NCBI GenBank assembly: GCA_958510875.1
Contig: OY294070.1
Location: 930,001-994,000, forward strand
DNA: 64,000 nucleotides
DNA from: Endomychus coccineus
Lineage: Eukaryota > Arthropoda > Insecta > Coleoptera > Endomychidae
Direction: 5' to 3'
Program-made: the position numbers and the translations under genes
Shown here: positions 1 through 10,500 of the stretch, in pieces
Layout: the number at the start of each line of letters is the position of its first letter
Numbering within the stretch: position 1 is the stretch's first letter
The notes under the pieces: generated by a model
What the model saw: only the letters and a program-made list of their open reading frames with translations
Database searches by the model: none
Told to the model about the DNA's origin: nothing

Positions 1-731
1 AACCGGAACCGCCACCTTTAAATATTTTCTTTGAGCAGGAAATAATCGATTATAGCAGTTGACGATTTTTCCAATTAATACTATCATTATAACTCGAATT
101 AACGTACTGAGGCTGAATGTGATTTCAACTTCAATATTCGCCCTGACAACGCTCTAGACCGATTCTAAAACCTCTCATCCATCATGGCATCATCCATAAA
201 CGGCAAAAATTCGCGAATAACTGTGTACGCCACGCCAGCCAACCTAATGCACTTGTTACTCCGTGGAATAATATAAATATAGACTGGAACATCTCTCCTG
301 CAAGACTTGCTGTAATTATAAAAGCTTCTTATGAAACTTTTTGTCAAGTGGCTCACTTCGAACACGTGTGCAGGCAATGTAAAAAGCTGAATGGTAAAAA
401 ACGACAAATAGAAAACGACCAGCTTCTATAAACGCATATCTCTCATATTTACATGAATTATGTAAAAAAAACAGATGCAATGTTACTCGTTCTATTGTTT
501 TTTATAGTGCCTGCCACACGACTGTTTTAGATTTTCAACTGTCCGGGAGACAATAACATTAAATGGAATACTTTGGGCTAAATATATAATATAATTCATG
601 AATCGACTGAAACAAGGAAACAGAGCAAGTATTCATATCTCGAATTCCATCTACTGAAGATATTTCATCGGAATATTCGAAGCTTGAACACAAAAATTAC
701 GGTCTTTGAAATATTTTGAAGTTGGAACATG

Positions 732-2125
732 TCAAAAATTCCCAAAATCGTGGAGAGCTTCACAAATGTCAGAAGAAACCGTAGATAGGTATTCGAATTT
801 TTCTTGAGGTTTGGAGGTTATAGGCATAGGGAAAGACCTCACTAGGTGAAGAGTTCCACAATTTCCCCGTTCGATAGAAAAATAAAATCTGCTAGGAAGA
901 AGTTCGGCAGGTCTTGAGCTTGACAATGAAGGGGCGACTAGCTTGGAATTTCTCGTGGTGGACTAACAGTTGAAATTTCTGATGAACACCGACCATGGAA
1001 ATATCTATAGAAAAGGGAGAGATCGTCCACCTTCCTATGATGTTAGAGAGGTCAATGAACTCGTAAATACTTTATCCAACAGATGGAGTAAGCTCACAAA
1101 TGGGGGGTCAGGTAGCTCAGTGGTAGAAGCATCGATCTTCTAATCACTGTGGCTGCCGGTCGCGGGTTCGAATCCAGCGACTGCGGAATTTTTCCGATGA
1201 CCCGAGAAAGTGGTGCGGCAAGATACAATGGGCTGTCAAGCCCAAGTGTCATCGTGACTGCCTTGGTTGCAGGATCGAGCCTACCACACGAGGTGGAGTG
1301 TTTAGTGGGTATATCTGAGGTGATTAAGTTCGGGACTCAGGGACTCCCACACTACCTTATGGGATGTTACAGGACCATAAGGTGCCCATAAAGGGTTTCA
1401 ACCACCTCGCTCCCAAAAAAAAAAGCTCACAAATTCGTTTAATAGGATGTCCTTATGTAAAGGGGCAAAAACTCTACTAGATTATCAGATCCCCATTTCA
1501 AAATCTCTGCCAGATCTCCATTAATTGCGTCAACCTATCTCTGACTGGCTCCTCTGGCTTCATTGGATGGTAAAGAGGCTCTAGATGAGAAAGCGGTATG
1601 AAATGTACCATCATCTGCAAAGCTGTGACGGGACAGGTGGTCACTTCCAACAGATCGTTGATATGGAGTAGAAACAAAGTTGGTGCCAAGTCAAGTCCCT
1701 GTGGAACACCAGCGTTAATATCCATTGTATTGTAGGATACTCCGCCAACCAGCACAACGTTGAGGCGGCAAACCATATGATGGAAATTTCCCAAGAAGGC
1801 TTTGGTGCCAGACTCGGTGAAATGTTTTGGAGATATCAGTGCTACAGCTAGAGATTCCCCATCTTTTTCAATAGATTCCTGCCATACTGTTACCATAGGC
1901 GTGCAGGTCTCCTGTTGATCTCTCATATTGCCGGTCATTCGCGATTTTGGAGCTCTCTAGGTATTGAATGAGCTCGATGTTGATTGCATAGGGACTATAA
2001 TTATTAGGATGGGTCTCCTTTCCTTTGGAAAAGGTTGGACTCTAGCTCTATTCCTGCTGGAAAAAACTCACCAAGTTTGTATGAACGGGTATACAACCTG
2101 CAGAAAACTGGTGTTATTCTGGCGC
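732..2125 (-). pseudogene. Jockey-like non-LTR retrotransposon remnant (family A), reverse transcriptase and 3' end
   Basis: On the minus strand this reads, from right to left, a degenerate FPxxWKxARVxPI-like block (around 2020-2075), an RT block with GVPQG followed by FLLHINDLL (about 1660-1720), and a C-terminal block (732-926) with LHLVRSFPMPITSKPQEKFEYL. The catalytic ADD motif is lost and frames are broken, so it is dead. The same 3' block is found on the plus strand at 45100-45310 and 28110-28420, which makes three members of one family in this window. A tRNA-derived SINE is inserted at 1102-1422. Assignment to a jockey-like group rests on the RT and tail wording, not on a search. Confidence 0.75.
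1102..1422 (+). repeat. tRNA-derived SINE with target-site duplication
   Basis: The head is tRNA-like, with a pol III A box TAGCTCAGTGG at 1113-1123 and a B box GGTTCGAATCC at 1165-1175. A non-tRNA body follows, and the element ends in an A-rich tail (about 1414-1422). The 12-bp sequence AAGCTCACAAAT lies directly before (1090-1101) and after (1423-1434) the unit, as expected for target-primed insertion. The host sequence is the 3' region of a jockey-like remnant, so the SINE is younger than that element. It is not a functional tRNA gene: the acceptor stem does not close and the sequence runs on into the body. Confidence 0.85.
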
Positions 2126-2796
2126 ACATTTCTTGACAACGACAGGTGGAATTCGGTTTGGCCCCATATCCTTTTTGGTATTGACATCTAGCAGAATGCG
2201 CCTAATTGTGCGCTGACGGAAGGCAATTGCAGGCATATGGCTATCGATGGCAGCAATATTGTGGGTTCAAAGCGCAATTTGCTGCAAACATTCCAACAAA
2301 AATGTTGGTTTTTACTTGTGGTGTAATAGCCAGCGTGCCATCATCTTCGGTTAGGGGGTGGAAAGAACTTGAAGTGAAATATCTACCAATTGCTTTGGCG
2401 AAAGTCCATAACGAACGGGAGCCAGTCGGACCTTCGAGCTCCGATTTTTTTTGCCATTATATACCATGAGCATTTGTTGAAGCCGTATCATGCCTTCAAG
2501 CTATTAAACGGCAAGATTTTCAACTCCCATTAGATTTTTGTCGATGGATGCACTTCGCAATTCATCAAGACTGCAATTTCCTTCGGAGAATGTTGTTCAT
2601 TGATCGCCTTCACGCGGGAAGGAATTGTGAATTTCCACAAGAGTCACGATTGGGTCGACGTAAATCTCCAAGCATATCTTGAACTAAGATTTTAGGAAAA
2701 AATTCGATAAATGTATGGGCGGGGACAATTGAAAATCATTTAATTGGACCTTTTATTATGCCCCGTCGCTGAAATGGTGAAACGTATTTGAACTAA

Positions 2797-2995
2797 TTGG
2801 AAATCGACATTACAGATCTTCTAGATAATGTGACATACACAACTATATTAGCGCAAATTGGTTTATGCATGATGGAGCACCTCCCCATTTCAGTTCGAAA
2901 TCATTTAGATTTAGTTTACTTTCAGAAGTGGATAGGTCGTTTGGATATGGACATTTGTCATGTACCATCTTTATCAAGAACGCATTTCAATTTTC
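2797..2995 (+). pseudogene. DDE (Tc1/mariner-class) transposase fragment
   Basis: Two frames together give FMHDGAPPHFS (about 2863-2895) followed by YFQKWIGRLDMD. This is the block around the second catalytic Asp of an IS630/Tc1/mariner-class transposase. It is short, frameshifted and adjoins a different mariner remnant to the right. No termini were identified. Confidence 0.55.
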
Positions 2996-2999
2996 AGAC

Positions 3000-3946
3000 T
3001 GATATGTCATTCAGTTCTGTTTTGACACCCATTGAAAGCAAACCAAAGCAACGCTTGTTAAACATTATGGGAACGCTTCATCATCGATTGGAACGATTCA
3101 CAACTGGCTTACTGATTTTCGTTGTGGTACCATGATCACAAAGGTTGGCGAAAGTTCTGGTCGTCCAATTGAGGTTACAACGGCAAATATCGTCGATAAA
3201 ATCCATGGCATGATATTCGACGATCGGCGAGTTGAAGGAAGTCCACGAGATTGCTGAGGCTATGGGCATCTCAACCGAACGGGTACAGAACATTTAGCAT
3301 ACATTTTTCAATATGAAAAAGCTATCTGATAGTGTAGGTGACGCATTTGCTCTCTGTTGACAACAAACGCGACCATATGACATTTTCAAAGGAGTGTTTG
3401 GCGATGTTCAAGCGCGATAAGTACTTTGATCCATCCCAACACACCAGAGACCAAAGAACAGTCGAAACAATGGACTTCTCCAGGCGAATCGAAGTCAAAA
3501 AAGGCCAAAGTGGGTTTATCGATCAACAAAGTCATGCCGACAGTTTTTTGGCATTCACACGGTATCGTCCCTATCGATTACCTTGAAAAGGGCAAAACGA
3601 TCACCGGCGTATATTACGCAGTGCTATTGGATCGATTCGAGGCCGATTTGAAGCGAAAGCGACCGGATTTGCCAAAGAAAAAAGTTGTCTTCCACCAGGA
3701 CAACGCACCGGGGTACAGGTCCGAAGTGACAATGGCAAAATCGCATGTATTGTGTTACGAATTGGTTCGTCATCCACCATATTCTCCAGATTTGCTCCCC
3801 TGCGATTTTTATCCAGTTCCAAACTTGAAGGAATAGCTCGGTGGAAAGAGATGTATTATTTGGAAGGGATCGAAGAATTAGAAAAACGTTTTGATCAAAT
3901 AAATCATTTCTCGTTTCATGTTACAGGGACTTTTCACCTCGTGTAA
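3000..3946 (+). pseudogene. Mariner transposase pseudogene (D,D34D type)
   Basis: Reading through at least three frame breaks, the plus strand shows the order of a mariner transposase: an N-terminal helix-turn-helix part (SGRPIEVTTANIVDKIH near 3150-3210, then EIAEAMGISTERVQNI), a linker (KRDHMTFSKECLAMFKRD), a core with TPETKEQSKQW and KVMPTVFWHSHGIVPIDYL, the second catalytic Asp in HQDNAP, the third Asp in PPYSPDLLPCD with 34 residues between them, and a C-terminal YYLEGIEELEKRFDQ. Frame breaks and lost blocks make it inactive. Terminal inverted repeats were not recognised. Confidence 0.85.
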
Positions 3947-3977
3947 TTTACCACTAAACAATTTTCAAACCATTTTC

Positions 3978-4170
3978 TAGCCCCCATCATTCAATTTGTA
4001 CCGCAGCCAAATTGACTCGCTAATATTTAAGGACACAATTTTAGATTTAGTTTAGATAACTTCTAGGTTTGAGAATGTGGTGAAACAATTTGTCAGCATT
4101 AAATTTGAGTGTAACTCGAAAGTTAAAGTGATTTTACACTACGTAAATGTTGAAACGGTAGATATATTTC
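3978..4170 (+). repeat. Penelope-like element 3'-terminal remnant
   Basis: The stretch from CATTCAATTTGTACC through TATTTAAGGACA to GTGGTGAAACAATTTGTCAGC and TACACTACGTAAA matches, with gaps, the 3' noncoding end of the PLE at 11650-11890 (plus) and 9480-9690 (minus). It is a detached 3' end without coding sequence. The GAAACAATTTGTC part is the 3' half of the hammerhead-like motif described for those copies; here the 5' strand of stem II is deleted. Confidence 0.65.
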
Positions 4171-4179
4171 ATTTTCAAA

Positions 4180-5660
4180 TTCGTTCGATCCATAAGAAAG
4201 GCCCAATCGTTTGAAATGGTTTACATACCGACATAAAATTAGGTTAGCTTGATTCAAAAAGGAACAAACCGTGTAACAATACTTCCCATATATTACATAT
4301 AGTGTGGGAATTAATATGAAACTGATGATATTATAGTCGAAACGAGTTTATTTATCCAGAATACCCCATCACCCAAAGTTACAGCCCTCTACATTGACCA
4401 CAAAGTAATCGATACGTAAACATTTAAGAGGACCGTGTTAATTTTGGAAACGCCTTTTATTTTTCACGCTATGTATGTAACAATTTATAGCCGTCTTTGT
4501 CTCTAACGATAGGCCCCGAATCAACACGAACGTCCCAAGATCCCTTAATTAATAAGACAAAGCTTAAGCCATCTATCACACATCTTCATGCGCTTTGCTC
4601 AACACTCTATTTCGGTTATGCCTTAACGATACGCTTCTCCGTTTAAGCCGCTCAGAAAAGCGGACATATTAATTGGTGTTTAAATTTATGTGCAACGACC
4701 TATAAGTGTACCAGTGGGTACATTACATTTATCTGAAGTTTACAGCGAAGAAGTTTGCAAAACGGTAAGTTGTTTTAAAATTTGTTATTTTCTTCAAGAA
4801 GTTTCTGCCTAAAAGAATTTTGATTATGGTTTTCGAACGTATATTGAAATTCTGTAATCCTTCGTGCATTTTTCTTTATAAAACAATATAAAGGGTCAAG
4901 AATAGATGTTAGGAAGAAATGTAAACGACAATAGTAGTTCCTTTCAAATGCAAACAGCCTGTATATTACGAAATATTTCTATGAGATAAGCCACATATTT
5001 CAGAAATTATTTTACACATATTTTATACCGAGTTCCCAAGGAATGATTTTTAAAAATTGATTTTCATTGAATTTTTTCGAGTATATATCGAAATTAATAG
5101 TATATTAAAGATAAAATTTAATTAGGCATGATTTGTCCACAAAATATGGGTTTTTGAAGATAACTTTTAATCATTTTTCTATAAAATATCAGCGATTTTT
5201 ATAGAACCAAAATATGTTACGAGGAACGTTTATTGATGAGCAATCACAATTTTGTTGTAAAAGAATAAATAGTTACTTCCCGCTTTGTTCTATTAATCAA
5301 AATGTTTTTTATTAAAAAACTATCGACAATAAAATTATTCTATTCATTTTTTATTTTGTTATTTCATTCGATTCTTCGGGTAAATGTTAAAAATCTGATT
5401 TTAACGTCGGCAGCAAGCATTCCATCAAACCCTCAAAGTATCATTGATAGCAGACTTTTTACAATGTGTGTTTGTTTTATCACTATAAATTTTACTTCGC
5501 TTAATTCTATCGAACATTGATGATCGTTTTAATAACTAGCCTTAGATATAAAATGGGAATACAAGGCAATCTATCGTATTTATTGTAAATTATTATTTCC
5601 ATCGTTGAACAACTTATTATTATATGTCAAATTTTAAAATAACTTCTTTCATAGTAGCTA
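4180..5660. other. Intergenic, nothing recognised
   Basis: This is AT-rich sequence without a convincing coding frame, RNA gene or repeat structure. One 72-codon frame at 5302-5520 has the composition expected of random AT-rich DNA and was not accepted. Confidence 0.5.
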
Positions 5661-5689
5661 CAGTATGTTTCACCAATATAGACTTCACC

Positions 5690-6440
5690 GCAAGAATAGG
5701 GAATGCCATAAACACCTTCTAAATGAAGAGGAGGAAGGAGAAGGAATATTTGATAGGTTTGTAAAACTGATAATTTTGGATGTGTGCAAAATATTATGCT
5801 TAAGGATTTTGGAAATTCGATCTGTTATATTTTCAACATATGGAAGATAGGCAATAGACAAATGAGGTGGGGGGTTTGTGGCTCAGGTTGATTTGAAATT
5901 TTAGGCGAGGTGTATTTCTTTATGACTTTGTGAATGTTATAATGGGAGAAATTATTTCATAATAAGACAGATGAAATGTGTTTTAATTCTGATTTTAAGG
6001 ATTGGGGTTGAGGACCGAGGAGTTTATGACAGATTGCTTTTGGTTAGGGTCGTAGTGGGAAAGGCCATTGAGGAATCTTCAAAAACCCATAAACAAATAC
6101 ACCTCGCCTGAGATTTCAAATCAACTTGAGTCACATATATAACAGATCGAATTTCTACTCGTTTTTCCACACTTTCAAAGCTATTTCAGTTTTACAAACC
6201 TATCAAAGATCCCCTTCCTCCTCTTCATTTAAGAGGGGTTTATAGCGTTACCTGTTTTCCCGGTAAAGTCTACATTGGTGAAACTGGTCGTATGGTAGCT
6301 ATCAGGGTGAAAGAACATGAGTGGTGTACAAGGACTTGCAGCGAAATAAACGTAGTGAACTGTGTGGCGTGAGGGTTTTTTCCACAATAAATACCGCTCA
6401 GAAACCAAAAGAATCAGTTTCAGTTCAAGCCTCAAGCCTG
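5690..6440 (+). pseudogene. Penelope-like (family 2) GIY-YIG fragment interrupted by a fold-back insertion
   Basis: Downstream of 6230 one frame reads GVYSVTC..GKVYIGETGRMVAIRVKEHEW, the GIY-YIG endonuclease signature of a PLE. About 500 bp upstream, a fold-back segment has arms near 5717-5775 and 6180-6235 (CTTCCTCCTCTTCATTTAA is the inverse of 5720-5745), with a second inverted pair around 5885-5925 and 6090-6135. The PLE is broken after about 45 residues. Which PLE family the insertion split was not resolved. Confidence 0.6.
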
Positions 6441-7581
6441 CCTAAAGAAACCACTTGTAATGGTTGGCGAAACGTCGGCATTCAGTATATTAAAGAACTA
6501 GTTTCGTTAGGCATGATTTTGGTGCAAGAGTTCAAATTTCCCAATGAAAAAAGTTTTTATGATATTTCTTCTACTCCACGTTTTCAATGTGCAATTTGAA
6601 TAAGAGGGAATCTTTAATTTAGGTTTTTGCTTTGATTGAAATCAAAGATATTACATTTGAAGTATCCATTTTAAAAACTTGTTCCATTTCGTCGCGCTTC
6701 TTTTGAAGTTATTTCAATTTTGATCACATTTTTCAACAAAATGAACAAAGAAGTTCGTTCTGTCGAAAAACGTATTACCCCGTACTTTTGTTAATATGCA
6801 TAAGGTTATGATGTTACTAACAACTGTTCGTCAATACCAACTTCTATAAACTAAAATGCACTAGAAATCGCGTATGCTTATAGAAGTCATAACGTCGCGA
6901 AATAGTTTTTTTTTTACAGATTTCGGAACTCTTTAACCTCTTGAAAATAGCTTTATTAGGTTGTCTTCTTTGTAGATAGCGATTGAAATATATTTCAGAT
7001 GCAATATCACAATTCTTAATACTTTGAATAAAGCTTTCTAACATCATATTTCTCGTAATTTTCGTAAGACATCGTCTTCAATTTTACGATTAAATGAGTT
7101 AATTGTTATTATGGCGGATACAAAATCCATAATATACAATCTATTGTCAAACAGATAAACACTGTCATAGATGACACTCACTTTCTTGGAATAAATATTT
7201 AAAAAATCGCAAAAGTAATATAGTAAAATATTTTTTTCGCTATTAAAGACTTGCACATCAAAAGTGACCAGACATATGATACATAGTTAGAAAGAGAAAA
7301 CAAATCAGTTTTAACAAAACCATAGCCAACTATGATTCCCATTTGAAATTGCCCCTTTTTTTCAAAATTATCACTGGATTATGCAGAAAAAAGTGCCCCA
7401 AGAATGTAAAAGTTATTTTCCCCAACTTTACAAACAACCACAATTTTCACATGTGTCTAAAAGTCGAATTTGTGTTAATAACTGGCAAACAAAAGGCAAT
7501 AGCAAATTTTTGTTTCTGCCAGTGACCTTTTCTTGAAAAAAAGAGATCGAGAATGTAACCCTATACGTTTCGATTGCAGAT

Positions 7582-10500
7582 ATGTTACTGAAACAGTTCG
7601 AAATTTCCGAGCAGATGTACGACCCCATAAACCACATGACCCAGATGGAACTGATGGATAAATTCAACCTGGCCTTTTACGAAGGTCAAAACTTATCGAA
7701 AACCGACATTCTGCGATCCTTCGAGCCCAACTTTTCGATCGACTACGACACCACCTCCACTACCACCACTACCACCGGCAGCGGCGAAAGTCCTCTTTTG
7801 CACGACGACCAGATATCGGAAAAGTTCCTGGTCGACTATTTGACCGACGGCGACACGCCCACCAGCACCACCAACTTCGATTTCGACGATTTGGATCGCG
7901 ATTTCGACGTACACTTCTCGCCGAGGCGCGAGGCCCGCGTTTCCGAATGCACCGAAGATAATTTCGACGCCGAAACGTTCTTAACCGACGACAACAACGA
8001 CCAATTTTCCGACGTATTCGACGCCACGGCGATGGCGCGCCACGAGGAGGTGGATCTGTCCAGGGATCTGTTGGAAAATTTCGATTTGGCGGACATTTGC
8101 GACTCGCTGTCGAACCATTCATTCGATTTCAACGACGTCACCTACGACATTTACGATTTCGACGGCAGACGACAGGACGACGCGTTGCCACCCATCTCTA
8201 CCCTCACGAAGAGCAACGTGGAATTCAACGGTTTCATCAGAAACGTGGCTCCGAACGATCTTCAACATCGAGTTCAGGTTAGTAGGACGAAAAAGCGCAT
8301 TTTCATTACTTGCTCTATAATTTTCACATTATATCTCAGGAGGCGCGAGTCAAGAACGAATTCGGCCATCTGATTCGTAACCAATGTACGAATAACAACG
8401 TTTCGTCCAGTTTGGATTTTCTGCAAGAGAGCGAAATCAGCAGTTCCTCGATCACCAACGAAAATCTATTGGTACTAAGGCAGGATGAAGCGCTGTCCCG
8501 CCGCGACGACCCGTTTTTCAACTCGACCAACAATTCCAGCAATAGCGACGATTTGGACGACGTACCCGCGTATTATCTGGCCGAATGCGAGGAAGTTTCG
8601 TCGATGGCCCTGATTTGCAAATGGGAAAATTGTTATCAAATCTACGAATGTCAGAATAGCCTGGTGAAGCACATCGAAAAGTGCCATGTGGAGTTAAAGC
8701 GAGGTAAAGTTTTTAATCCTATCCTGGATATTTTCATATAATTTTGTGAATTCTTTATATCATAGATTTCCATTTGTTTTAATTAGAACATAAAGCTAAA
8801 TATAAGGTTTTCAAAATTGAACAATGAAGTATGCCATAAAAGTTTCAACAGTAAAATTAAACTTTTTTCCAATAAAGAATTAATTTAAGTTTTTCGATTC
8901 TAGGCGACGAATTTATTTGTTTTTGGGCCAACTGTCCACGTCAAGTCAAACCTTTCAACGCCCGATATAAACTCTTAATCCACATGAGAGTACATAGTGG
9001 AGAAAAACCTAACAAATGTCCGGTGAGTTATTGCAATTTTACCTAATAAATATTAATAATGATTCTTAACCTAGGTATGAATAATACATAAATTCTCGGG
9101 AAATACGTCACACTAACACAATGCTTATTATTTTTGTCTTTACGTACGTTTCGGTCTCACGACCATCATTAGAAGACGTATCAATGTCTAAAACGGGATT
9201 TCTTAAAACTAATTGTATCAGCATAAAACGTCCGTATCGCACCAATTTCAATTAAAAATGCCCACGTTGCCGAAACGAACAGAAATCGAAATTGTAACAC
9301 TGCTTAGCAATTTTCTTATGAATTCAGAAGTCATATCAAAGCACAGTTTGAAATACGACGGAACTACTGAAACCAAAAAATTTAACGCTCAAGTATCCAC
9401 TTTCGAACCAGATGTTGAAGATTTATGAGGTAAAAAGGTTGTCAGACTATATTAGAAATATTGCTTCGGAAGTTGGAGAATAAAACTCAAATTTTACACA
9501 AAACTTTTAACATTTAATTTTAAAATGCTGACAAATTGTTTCACCACACTGTGGCATTATCAAAGCGAGGAGTTATCAACTAAAGCTAAATCTAAAAGTA
9601 TGTCCTTAAATATCAGGGATCAGAATGTGGTACAAATTGAGGGATGGGGGTGGATAATGTTGGGAGTGCGTTTACAAAATTGTTAACAAGCGGTGAATTA
9701 TATGTGTCGATTTGATCATTTAATATTACATTATTATTGTTTTTTTAGTGTTTCAATATTTCTATGGATTCTAATATATTAAGTTTATGTCCTTTTTCCT
9801 GAATATGTAGAATATCAGGATTAAGGGTGAAATTGTGGTTATGTTCTAACAGGTGATTTGCGTAATTAGTCTTCTTTTTTGAGCCTGTAACTTCTCAAAT
9901 GTTCGTTGAACCTTACGCTGAAACTGCGTCCAGTTTGTCCTATGTACAAAGCACTACAATCATCACATCTCAGTCTGTAAACTCCAGATTTCTTCAAGTT
10001 ATCTTTTTTAGATTTCGAGTTATTAATATACGAGCATAGGTTATTTTTTGTTTTAAAGGCGACGTTTTTATTCTGTTTTTTAAGGAATTGAGATATTTTT
10101 ATTGAATGTTTACCTAAATATGTTAGACATGTGAAATTTGATTTTGTATTATTATTAATTTGCGGATAAATTATGCTTAAGGCTTTTTTATTGAGTTTAT
10201 TTTGGAGTATTTTATTAATTATCTTGACATTATAACCGTTATTTTTGGCAATATCTATGATTCTGTTTAATTCTAACTGGAAATTATCTTTACTTAATGG
10301 GACATTAATTAATCTATGTATCATACAATTATATGCTGCTAGCTTGTGTGATTGTGGATGTAAAGAAGTGTAGTGTATTGTGGTATCTGTGTGGGTAGGC
10401 TTGTGATAAATAGCGAAAGAAAAATAATTTAGCTATTTATCGCAAGCCTACCCACACAGATACCACAATACACAACACTTCTTTACATCCACAATCACAC

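Noticed and set aside
1108..1182. A tRNA gene
   Set aside because: The pol III boxes are good, but there is no closed acceptor stem, and the sequence continues into a SINE body with an A-tail and target duplication.
7693..8141. Minus-strand frames of 73-117 codons within GLIS exon 1
   Set aside because: They are antisense shadows caused by the GC-rich, Asp/Thr-rich coding exon; the plus frame has matching splice sites and the zinc fingers.
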